NCBI GenBank assembly: GCA_005883855.1
Contig: VBAU01000083.1
Span: 1 to 19,621, forward strand
DNA length: 19,621 nucleotides
Reading direction: 5' to 3'
Origin: Bacteroidota bacterium
GTDB taxonomy: Bacteria; Bacteroidota; Bacteroidia; Chitinophagales; Chitinophagaceae
Shown: one piece after another, positions 6,556 through 14,047 of the stretch
Position numbering within the stretch: the stretch's first letter is position 1
How the letters are laid out: each line of letters starts with the position of its first letter
Translations under genes and position numbers: made by a program
The notes under the pieces: generated by a model
What the model was told of the DNA's origin: nothing
Databases searched by the model: none
The model's input: only the letters and a program-made list of their open reading frames with translations

Positions 6556-9021
6556 ATGATAAAAAACTATTTCAAAACGGCATGGAGAAATTTGTGGAAG
6601 AATAAGACGTTCTCTCTTATCAATATCGCCGGGCTGGCTATCGGTATGGCGGCCTGCCTGCTGATACTTCAATACGTCAGTTTCAAATTAAGCTTTGACC
6701 GGTTCAACAAAAATACGGCAGACATCTACCGTGTTTACAACGATCGATATCAAAACGGTAAATTAATCCAGCATGGAACCATCACCTACTCCGCAATTGG
6801 CAAAGCCATGCAAGACGATTACCCTGAAGTGATAAATCACGCTCGTGTCGAGCCCTTTGGAACACAGATCATAATCAATAGTGAGAAAAAGATTGGCGAG
6901 CAGGAGGTGCTAGGCGTTGATAACTCTTTCCTTACCATGTTCACGTATCCTTTGATCGCGGGTGACGTGAACTCAGCTTTAAAAGATCCTTACACGTTGA
7001 TACTTTCTCAGGCTTCAGCAGAGAAAATTTTTGACGTGAAAGATGATAATTTCTCTTCCCTGCTCGGTAAGAGTGTACTTATGGGAACGGATTCCGTACC
7101 CTATAAAGTCACCGGCGTGTGTAAAAACGTTCCGGAAAATTCGCATTTGCAGTTCGACATTCTTGCAGCGTACTCCACATTATACGCTGGGAATAATCCC
7201 AATCCTTATAAAGATGCCGATTATAATTTTACCGATTCTGATTTCTGGCATTACATTCAACTGAAGCATGGGACCGATTACAAAAAGCTACAGGCAAAAT
7301 TTCCAGCATTCAGCCAACGGCACTTCCAGGGAACTAAAGTGTCAGGAACAGATGAGAAATTCTTTTTGCAGCCGCTCTCAAAAGCCCACCTGTATTCCGA
7401 TTTCGAATATGAAATTGGAAGAACAGGAAGCGCCACAACCGTATGGGGGTTATTGATCATCGCTGCCTTGATCATCGTGATCGCCTGGGTGAATTATATT
7501 AACCTGGCAACGGCAAAATCGATGGAACGGGCAAAGGAAGTTGGCGTAAGAAAAGTAGCCGGGGCTACGAAACAACAACTCGTAAAGCAGTTTCTTTCAG
7601 AATCTTTTTTCATCAATGTGATTGCGCTGGGCCTTGCCCTATTGATGGTAACACTTCTTCAGCGCGGCTTCAACAATCTTATCAAGTATGATCTATCCCT
7701 GTTTTATTTGTTTCAAAAGGGCCTAAGCGGTTACAGCATTACCATAACCTTGATCGCGTTAATCATAACTGGCATTTTAGTTTCGGGATTTTATCCTGCG
7801 TTCGTCCTTTCATCATTCAAGCCCATACTTGTTCTCAAAGGAAAATATACCACATCGACCAAAGGAATCATTTTACGAAAAGCATTGGTCGTCGGCCAAT
7901 TTGCAATCACCGTAGCATTGATCATCGGCTCATTCGTAGTCTATAGGCAGATCAGTTTTGTGAATGCGCAAGATCTTGGGATGAACATCTCCCAGATGCT
8001 CGTTATACGACCACCTGAGCTCACAAATTGGGACTCGACGTTTATTAACAGGGAAAACATTTTTACAGAAGAGCTGAAAAAAATACCGCATGTGGAAGGA
8101 GCAGCCACATCCTGGAATCTTCCTGGTGGTGAAACTGGCAGAAGTTTCAATGTTCGCCGAATCGACCAGGATTCTACTATCCGCTTTACCATGCGTCACT
8201 CCGGGATAAGCATCGGTTACCTCGGCGTGTATAAAATCAAAATTCTTGCAGGCAGGGACTACATCTATACTGACTTCAATCCAAATTTTGGAAAACTGCA
8301 CAATATCATTCTAAATGAAAGCGCCATCAAGCTTTTGGGATTCAAGTCGCCACAAGATGCTATTGGAAAAACAATAATCAGATGGGATAAAAAATGGGAC
8401 ATCGTTGGCGTAATAAATGATTACCATCAGAAATCTTTGCGGTACCCGGTAGAGCCTACGATGCTGTTTCCGGCATACAGTACAAACAGCCCGATTTCAG
8501 TTAAAGTGCAACCGAAGGATCTTCCCACAACGATTACCTCAATAAAGAAAAAATATGACGCGCTTTTCCCAGGCAACCTTTTCGATTACTCATTTCTTGA
8601 TGACCGTTTCAATGCGCAATATGCCAACGATCGACTCTTTGGGAAAGTGTTTGCAATCTTTTCAGGCTTCGCCATTTTCATTGCCTGTCTCGGATTACTC
8701 GGCCTTTCGCTTTTTGCAACTGCACAGCGGACAAAGGAAATCGGCGTGAGAAAAGTACTCGGGGCGTCCGTCACCAATATAGTGGCGCTTTTGTCAAAAG
8801 ATTTTATCAAGCTTGTTGTGATAGCTTTTGTGATTGCTTCTCCTGTTGCCTGGTTCATTATGCATAACTGGCTGCAGGATTTTGCATATAGAATTTCTAT
8901 CAGTTGGTGGATATTTTTTGGAGCGGGTTTGCTTGCGGTCATGATTGCCTTGTTCACAATCAGCTTCCAGGCCATCAGGGCGGCGATTGCTAACCCAGTG
9001 AAGAGTTTGAGAACGGAGTGA
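6556..9021 (+). CDS. FtsX/MacB-family ABC transporter permease, 8 TM, array copy 3
   Basis: 821 residues, the longest array member. Predicted membrane segments: 21-43, 296-316, 350-370, 394-418, 440-463, 697-720, 751-770 and 783-805. Coupling motifs are EVGVRKVAGA (328-337) and EIGVRKVLGA (728-737). The first extracytoplasmic domain has extra residues around 161-171 (VKDDNFSSLLG) where paralogs have a short FG-x-x-x-P turn, and its pre-TM5 loop (371-393) is also longer. The start is fixed by MIKNYFKTAWRNL; an ATG 5 nt upstream is out of frame and stops at once. The C-terminus is SLRTE. It follows the stub and a heptad remnant, so it may have lost its original spacer or promoter arrangement. 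No ATPase domain is present; substrate unknown. Confidence 0.96.
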   Translation: MIKNYFKTAWRNLWKNKTFSLINIAGLAIGMAACLLILQYVSFKLSFDRFNKNTADIYRVYNDRYQNGKLIQHGTITYSAIGKAMQDDYPEVINHARVEPFGTQIIINSEKKIGEQEVLGVDNSFLTMFTYPLIAGDVNSALKDPYTLILSQASAEKIFDVKDDNFSSLLGKSVLMGTDSVPYKVTGVCKNVPENSHLQFDILAAYSTLYAGNNPNPYKDADYNFTDSDFWHYIQLKHGTDYKKLQAKFPAFSQRHFQGTKVSGTDEKFFLQPLSKAHLYSDFEYEIGRTGSATTVWGLLIIAALIIVIAWVNYINLATAKSMERAKEVGVRKVAGATKQQLVKQFLSESFFINVIALGLALLMVTLLQRGFNNLIKYDLSLFYLFQKGLSGYSITITLIALIITGILVSGFYPAFVLSSFKPILVLKGKYTTSTKGIILRKALVVGQFAITVALIIGSFVVYRQISFVNAQDLGMNISQMLVIRPPELTNWDSTFINRENIFTEELKKIPHVEGAATSWNLPGGETGRSFNVRRIDQDSTIRFTMRHSGISIGYLGVYKIKILAGRDYIYTDFNPNFGKLHNIILNESAIKLLGFKSPQDAIGKTIIRWDKKWDIVGVINDYHQKSLRYPVEPTMLFPAYSTNSPISVKVQPKDLPTTITSIKKKYDALFPGNLFDYSFLDDRFNAQYANDRLFGKVFAIFSGFAIFIACLGLLGLSLFATAQRTKEIGVRKVLGASVTNIVALLSKDFIKLVVIAFVIASPVAWFIMHNWLQDFAYRISISWWIFFGAGLLAVMIALFTISFQAIRAAIANPVKSLRTE

Positions 9022-9025
9022 GGAC

Positions 9026-9083
9026 GTCAAACGTGAGACATGAAAGGAATTTCGGGACTGACAATGACGACTCACGGCTAAAA
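9026..9083. repeat. Degenerate heptad repeats, GTSARAY type
   Basis: Left units from 9026: GTCAAAC, GTGAGAC, ATGAAAG. Right units from 9063: AATGACG, ACTCACG, GCTAAAA. CGTGAG 9032-9037 pairs with CTCACG 9071-9076. The 12-mer GTCAAACGTGAG at 9026-9037 is the exact reverse complement of 18996-19007 in the last spacer, linking the two. Confidence 0.6.
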
Positions 9084-9094
9084 CAGAAATAACC

Positions 9095-9736
9095 ATGTTA
9101 AGAAACTATTTGAAAACAGCAATTCGGAATTTATGGCGGTACAAGGGTTTCGCCTTTATCAATATTCTGAGTCTAACCATCGGCATCATCGGCTGTTTAG
9201 TCATTGCCTTGTTTGTATGGGATGAAAAGAAATATGACAAATTCGTTCCGGATGGAGAAAACATTTACCGCATTTATGAACAACGGAATGATAACAATAC
9301 AATTTCTTATGCAGCTTGCGTCCCTCCTGCGTTCGCTACTTTTCTAAAACGAGAATACCCCGAAGTAAGTACGACCGCTCGAATATTGATGTCGAACGAT
9401 AAGTTCCTAATGGAGAATGGCGACAAAAAAGGTTACGAAGAAAAAGGATTGTTGGTGGATCCTACGTTCTTCCAGGTTTTTCCAATCACGTTCATCAGTG
9501 GCGATGCTTCCACAGCATTAAAAGATTCTGGCAACATTGTTATTTCTGAAGACCTGGCAAAGCGTTACTTTGGGAATACTCATCCCATTGACCAGGTTTT
9601 AAGGATCAATAAGGGGAACATGGTCGTTAAAGGGGTCTTCGCCAATCTTCCCTCGCATTTTCGTCTCTTTCCTCTGCGGGTCTTCCAAAGGAAAGAATGG
9701 AGCGATGGACGTGGCACCAGTTCTATACTTATGTAA
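9095..9736 (+). CDS. 5' fragment of frameshifted permease copy 4 (TM1 and part of extracytoplasmic domain 1)
   Basis: 213 codons from the family start MLRNYLKTAIRNL. TM1 is at about 21-43, followed by about 145 residues of the MacB-like extracytoplasmic domain, including YPEVSTTAR (89-97) and the core SGDASTALKDSGNIVISEDLA (136-155 region). From about residue 190 (RLFPLRVFQRKEW) the sequence no longer resembles the family, because the frame is shifted, and it ends at TAA 9734-9736. As a stand-alone product it would be a single-span protein with a truncated domain, unlikely to transport anything. Gene callers would list it as a separate CDS. Confidence 0.6.
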   Translation: MLRNYLKTAIRNLWRYKGFAFINILSLTIGIIGCLVIALFVWDEKKYDKFVPDGENIYRIYEQRNDNNTISYAACVPPAFATFLKREYPEVSTTARILMSNDKFLMENGDKKGYEEKGLLVDPTFFQVFPITFISGDASTALKDSGNIVISEDLAKRYFGNTHPIDQVLRINKGNMVVKGVFANLPSHFRLFPLRVFQRKEWSDGRGTSSILM

Positions 9737-11502
9737 AACTAATACCTGGCACAAACATCCAGCATTTACAGGATAAGTTCCAGGCCTACATGAAGAAGGA
9801 TATCTTTCCAACGTTCACGCAGGTTGGATCTACTTTTCTTCCTTTTTTTCAGTCATTAACCGGCATACATCTTCAATCATCGGACTTTGTTTACGATAAC
9901 GCTGTTCGCGGCAATGAAACATATGTGAAGGCCCTATCCATCATTGCGTTGTTTGTTTTGGTAATTGCTTGTTTCAATTTTATCAATCTCGCAACCGCGA
10001 GGTCTTTTCGAAGAGCGAAAGAAATAGGTGTTAGAAAAGTGGTCGGCGCAGATCGCAAACAACTCATCATCCAATTTATCGGTGAAACAATATTGCTTTC
10101 GGTTTTCTCCATGGCCTTGGCAACTGTTGCAACTGGCTTTATCATTCCATGGCTGAATCAATTCACCGGTAAAACGATTCATTTCAATCCGCTAACCGAT
10201 CCTGTGCTGGCATTGATCATTGTTACAGTCGGTATCCTCATCGGTGTGATCGCCGGAATTTACCCTGCATTAATTCTGTCCGGCTTCCAGCCAATCAAAG
10301 TGTTAAAAAACATGAAGCTCATAGGAACCGGCAGCACTTCATGGCTGAGGCATGCGTTGGTGGTGATCCAGTTTGCGCTTTCCGTTTTGCTAATTGTTTC
10401 CACCATTATTGTCTATAAACAAACAAAGTACCTGAACAATAAAGATCTTGGGTTTAATAAGGAGCAAGTAGTGTACTTCCAGCTGAGAGATAGTCTCCAG
10501 ACAAATCCAAAAACTCTTGAAACTTTTAAATCGCAACTTCGGAGTTCATCGGATATTCTCGCTGTTACCTCGGGATATGGGTTGCCAGGCGATCAATATG
10601 CAGGCGATGGGATTATTCTTCCGTCGAAAGGTGGAGAAAAAGAATATCCGGCAAATGTTTTTATCGGCGATCATGACTATGTAAAAACGTTGGGCTTGCG
10701 AATTATTGCGGGCAGGGATTTCTCAAGGGATATGTCGACGGATGTGAAAGAAGCGTTCCTGATTAATGAAACAGCAGTAAAAGAATGGGGATTTGGTACT
10801 CCGCAAAAAGCAATCGGCCAACCTATTTATTGGAATGAATGGGCTCCCACAGATACGACTCAACCGATAAAGAAGGGAAAGGTAATTGGCGTTGTCGAAG
10901 ATTTCCATTATAAAAGTTTGCACGAAAAAGTATCTGCATCGGTCATACAACTCTATCCGCAGGTTACCTATAAGGTTGCATTAAAATTGAAAACCGCTGA
11001 TATCAAGAATACACTTGCGTTTATCAACGGTAAGTGGAATCAATTTGTACCAGCCTATCCTTTGGATTACAAATTCATGGACGAGACTTATGGAGCCATG
11101 TACAAGAGCGAAGAAAAGCTGAGCGATCTGTTGTGGATTTTTACCATCATGGCCATCTTTATCGGGTGCATGGGTTTGTTTGCATTGGCAGCTTTCAGCG
11201 CAGAACAAAGGACAAAAGAAATCGGGATCAGGAAGGTACTGGGAGCAAACGCGTTGGACATTGTAGGGCTACTTTCCCGCCATTTCATGACGCTGGTTTT
11301 GATCGCGTCGCTCATTGCTTTTCCCGTTGCGTGGTGGTCAATGAATAACTGGTTAAAAGATTTTCCTTATCGAATAGAAATCAGCTGGTGGATTTTCGCC
11401 GTCGCCATAATTGCAGCGCTGGCAATAGCGCTGTTAACCGTGAGTTTTCAATCGGTGAAAGCAGCGATGGCTAACCCGGTGAAATCGTTACGGACGGAGT
11501 GA
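9697..11502 (+). CDS. 3' fragment of frameshifted permease copy 4 (TM2-TM8)
   Basis: 601 codons from ATG 9697, an internal methionine of the ancestral gene (in MERWTWHQFYTYVKL). Family similarity extends upstream of this ATG in the same frame, so it is not a natural start. Membrane segments are at about 76-98, 130-151, 171-195, 217-240, 477-499, 531-549 and 563-585. Coupling motifs are EIGVRKVVGA (109-118) and EIGIRKVLGA (509-518). The second extracytoplasmic domain is intact (about 245-475), and the C-terminus is SLRTE. It overlaps the 5' fragment by 40 nt, so re-initiation could in principle produce it, but it would lack TM1. It ends 18 bp before the next permease, the tightest junction in the array. 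Confidence 0.65.
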   Translation: MERWTWHQFYTYVKLIPGTNIQHLQDKFQAYMKKDIFPTFTQVGSTFLPFFQSLTGIHLQSSDFVYDNAVRGNETYVKALSIIALFVLVIACFNFINLATARSFRRAKEIGVRKVVGADRKQLIIQFIGETILLSVFSMALATVATGFIIPWLNQFTGKTIHFNPLTDPVLALIIVTVGILIGVIAGIYPALILSGFQPIKVLKNMKLIGTGSTSWLRHALVVIQFALSVLLIVSTIIVYKQTKYLNNKDLGFNKEQVVYFQLRDSLQTNPKTLETFKSQLRSSSDILAVTSGYGLPGDQYAGDGIILPSKGGEKEYPANVFIGDHDYVKTLGLRIIAGRDFSRDMSTDVKEAFLINETAVKEWGFGTPQKAIGQPIYWNEWAPTDTTQPIKKGKVIGVVEDFHYKSLHEKVSASVIQLYPQVTYKVALKLKTADIKNTLAFINGKWNQFVPAYPLDYKFMDETYGAMYKSEEKLSDLLWIFTIMAIFIGCMGLFALAAFSAEQRTKEIGIRKVLGANALDIVGLLSRHFMTLVLIASLIAFPVAWWSMNNWLKDFPYRIEISWWIFAVAIIAALAIALLTVSFQSVKAAMANPVKSLRTE

Positions 11503-11520
11503 GAACGTAAAAAAAATAAC

Positions 11521-13944
11521 ATGTTAAAGAATTATTTTAAAACTGCACTGAGAAACTTATCTAAGAATAAGTTCTACACGTCAATAAATATTATCGGTCT
11601 TGCAGCGGGGCTTGCTACTTGCCTCCTCATTTTTCTTTATGTGTTAGATGAGTTGAGCTATGATAAGTACAATAAAAAAGCAACCAGAATTTTTAGGGTC
11701 AACAATGAAATTAAATTTGGCGGTAACTATGCTGATCTCGCCGTTACTCCGGCGTTGATGGGGCCGACGATGGTTAAAGAATACCCGGTAGTACAGCAAT
11801 ACACCCGCGTAAAATGGTACGGCGGCTTCTTAGTAAGAAAGGGCAATCAAAATCTCCGCGAAGGAAGAGTAGGGTACGGCGACTCGACCCTATTTGATGT
11901 GTTCACTCTCCCCATGTTGGATGGTGATCCAAAAACGGCGTTAAGAGAGCCACATTCCTTAGTGATAACAGAAACCATTGCGAAAAAATATTTCGATCGC
12001 ACCAATGTAGTCGGAGAAACGATGCTTATCAACGATACAGGCGATTATAAAATCACCGGCGTTATAAAGGATATTCCGCCTCAGTCGCATTTCTATTTTG
12101 ATTTTTTTGTTCCTTTAATTGAAAACGAGGACAGCAGAAGTTCCAATTGGTTAAGCGAAAACTACAACACATACGTTGTGTTACGACAAGAGTCCGACGC
12201 AAAAAAACTCGAACCGGAGTTAAACAAAATGATGGACCGCTATGTGGGGCCCGAGATAAAGGATGTGATTAACCTCAGCCTTGATGACTTTAAGAAAAGC
12301 GGCGGCTATATACGTGCCAGCTTCACGCCATTAACCGACGTTCATTTGCACTCTAATAAAATAGGTGAGTTGTGGGGAAACGGCAACATGCAGTTTGTTT
12401 ATATTTTTTCGGCTGTCGCCGTATTTATTCTACTGATAGCTTGCGTAAACTTTATGAATCTCTCCACGGCGCGGTCATCCAACCGTGCAAAAGAAGTTGG
12501 CGTAAGAAAAGTACTAGGCTCATTAAGGAAGAATTTAATCCAACAATTCTTGACGGAGTCAGTTTTGATAAGCTTCATTGCCTTGCTCCTCTCCGTTCTG
12601 ATTGCATGGCTACTGCTGCCCTATTTCAACCAGCTTGCGGGAAAAAGTATTCATGTGAACACATTGTTTCAGCCGTCCATGCTTGCGTCGCTTGTTGTGC
12701 TTATGCTGGCCGTGGGTTTACTTGCTGGTAGCTACCCGGCATTTTTCTTATCGGCGTTTCAACCTATTGTTGTGCTAAAAGGAAAACTTGCAGCGGGCTT
12801 TAAAAGATCGTGGTTAAGAAATGCTCTGGTGGTTTTCCAATTTTTTATTTCCATTCTCCTCATCATCGGTACGATCGTTATCTATACCCAGTTAAACTAC
12901 ATCCGGAGTAAGGACATAGGTTTTAATCGCAAGCAGGTATTGGTGATTAATAGTACCGATGCGCTTGGTCAACAGGCCGTAACATTCAAGAATGAATTGT
13001 TACAAATAAGTGGTGTGGAAAATGCGACTTTGAGCGGCTATTTACCTGTTAACTATAACAGGAGCAATGATGCATTATTTACAACACCCGCGCTTGATCA
13101 AAAGACCGCTATGTCTTCGCAGATGTGGGGTATTGATGAGAACTATGTTCCGACGCTTGGCATGAAAATAGTTCAGGGCAGAAATTTTTCATCGCAATTT
13201 CCAACTGATTCAACCGGTATCATCATTAATGAAGCTGCAGCAAAATTTTTGAACACTAAGGAAATCTTAGATAAAAAATTATACAGGATACAGGATCCGC
13301 AGACAAAAAAACTGGATGTGTTTCACGTCATCGGTGTAGTGAAAGATTTCAATTTTAGTTCACTACGACAAGTGGTCACGCCGTTGGCATTTGTTCTAAG
13401 AAAAGAAACTGGTAATATTTCAGTTCGCATCAGTACCGCGAAAATTCCCTCCATTATTGCACAAATCGAAACTAAGTGGAAAGCGCTATCACCCAACCTG
13501 CCTTTGGATTACTCATTCATGGACGAGCAATTCAATAACCTTTATGCGACGGAACAGCAGACAGGACACATATTCATAACGTTTGCGGTGCTTGCCATTA
13601 TGATTGCCTGCCTGGGTCTATTTGGGCTGGTAACGTATGCGGCAGAGCAGCGCACAAAGGAAATTGGAATTCGAAAAGTCCTTGGAGCAGACGTGAGCAA
13701 TATTGTTGCTATGATCTCAAAAGATTTTCTAAAGCTCGTGCTCATCGCTTCGGTAATTGCTTTTCCGATAGCGCGGTGGGCTATGCATAAGTGGCTGCAG
13801 GATTTTGCATACAGGGTGAGCATTAGCTGGTGGGTGTTTGCATTTGCAGCGGCGATGGCCGTTATCATAGCATTGTTGACAATCAGTTTCCAGGCCATCA
13901 AAGCGGCGATTGCGAACCCGGTAGAGTCGCTAAGAACAGAGTGA
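11521..13944 (+). CDS. FtsX/MacB-family ABC transporter permease, 8 TM, array copy 5
   Basis: 807 residues, intact. Predicted membrane segments: 21-43, 292-313, 347-368, 388-410, 434-456, 684-705, 738-757 and 768-790. Coupling motifs are EVGVRKVLGS (325-334) and EIGIRKVLGA (714-723). Extracytoplasmic domain 1 shows the family core DGDPKTALREPHSLVITE (134-151) and PPQSHFYFDFFVPL (186-199), useful as a template for the broken region of copy 4. TM7 has FPIARW where paralogs have an aromatic or Tyr at the Arg position. The start MLKNYFKTALRNL follows copy 4 by 18 bp, with an A-rich leader (AAAAAAATAAC) and no heptad repeat. It may therefore be co-transcribed with the broken copy 4. C-terminus SLRTE; no ATPase; substrate unknown. 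Confidence 0.96.
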   Translation: MLKNYFKTALRNLSKNKFYTSINIIGLAAGLATCLLIFLYVLDELSYDKYNKKATRIFRVNNEIKFGGNYADLAVTPALMGPTMVKEYPVVQQYTRVKWYGGFLVRKGNQNLREGRVGYGDSTLFDVFTLPMLDGDPKTALREPHSLVITETIAKKYFDRTNVVGETMLINDTGDYKITGVIKDIPPQSHFYFDFFVPLIENEDSRSSNWLSENYNTYVVLRQESDAKKLEPELNKMMDRYVGPEIKDVINLSLDDFKKSGGYIRASFTPLTDVHLHSNKIGELWGNGNMQFVYIFSAVAVFILLIACVNFMNLSTARSSNRAKEVGVRKVLGSLRKNLIQQFLTESVLISFIALLLSVLIAWLLLPYFNQLAGKSIHVNTLFQPSMLASLVVLMLAVGLLAGSYPAFFLSAFQPIVVLKGKLAAGFKRSWLRNALVVFQFFISILLIIGTIVIYTQLNYIRSKDIGFNRKQVLVINSTDALGQQAVTFKNELLQISGVENATLSGYLPVNYNRSNDALFTTPALDQKTAMSSQMWGIDENYVPTLGMKIVQGRNFSSQFPTDSTGIIINEAAAKFLNTKEILDKKLYRIQDPQTKKLDVFHVIGVVKDFNFSSLRQVVTPLAFVLRKETGNISVRISTAKIPSIIAQIETKWKALSPNLPLDYSFMDEQFNNLYATEQQTGHIFITFAVLAIMIACLGLFGLVTYAAEQRTKEIGIRKVLGADVSNIVAMISKDFLKLVLIASVIAFPIARWAMHKWLQDFAYRVSISWWVFAFAAAMAVIIALLTISFQAIKAAIANPVESLRTE

Positions 13945-13948
13945 ACTG

Positions 13949-14010
13949 GTGAATGGTGAATTGTCAATTGTCAATTGGAGAGTATTCGTATTGACAATTC
14001 ACTAGTCACT
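13949..14010. repeat. Heptanucleotide repeat hairpin, GTSAATN type
   Basis: Left units 13949-13976: GTGAATG, GTGAATT, GTCAATT, GTCAATT. Right units 13990-14010: ATTGACA, ATTCACT, AGTCACT. The core arms 13956-13968 and 13990-14002 are perfect 13-bp reverse complements. Extended to 13949-14009, the arms pair at 18 of 20 positions plus one G-T. It starts 4 bp after the stop codon of copy 5. Confidence 0.85.
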
Positions 14011-14026
14011 CCCGATGACTATCGGG
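14011..14026. repeat. Palindrome CCCGATGACTATCGGG
   Basis: Perfect 6-bp arms (CCCGAT/ATCGGG) around GACT, directly next to the right heptad arm. It matches 3819-3834 in position and in 13 of 16 bases. Confidence 0.65.
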
Positions 14027-14047
14027 ATGACAACAAAACTTTAAGTG

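Larger units (their letters stand above)
9095..11502 (+). pseudogene. FtsX/MacB-family permease, array copy 4, broken by a frameshift
   Basis: Two overlapping frames together cover one full permease. Frame 1 (from ATG 9095) matches the family through ANLPSHF, ending at 9661. The family match then resumes in another frame at about 9664-9697 (SAGLPKERMERW) and continues to the SLRTE end at 11502. The span of 2408 nt is one base short of a multiple of three, so about 803 codons would result if one base were restored. Paralogs carry slightly more residues between the SH(F) motif and the following Trp, so the loss could be 1 + 3n bases. No slippery heptamer is visible at the junction. It is either a genuine pseudogene or a sequencing error; the rest of the gene shows no further damage. 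Confidence 0.8.

Noticed and set aside
9655..9740. Programmed ribosomal frameshift in copy 4
   Set aside because: No slippery heptamer or stimulatory structure is visible at the junction, residues appear to be missing relative to paralogs, and no other member of the family has a shift.
13542..13967. Long minus-strand open frames within the permease 3' ends (also 8586-8975, 17388-17729, 5215-5562)
   Set aside because: They are antisense shadows of conserved FtsX-domain codons, recur at the same place in several paralogs for that reason, and show no known domain or start signal.
14045..14047. GTG as the start codon of copy 6
   Set aside because: All paralogs start with a single Met at the position matching ATG 14048; the GTG would add one unaligned residue.
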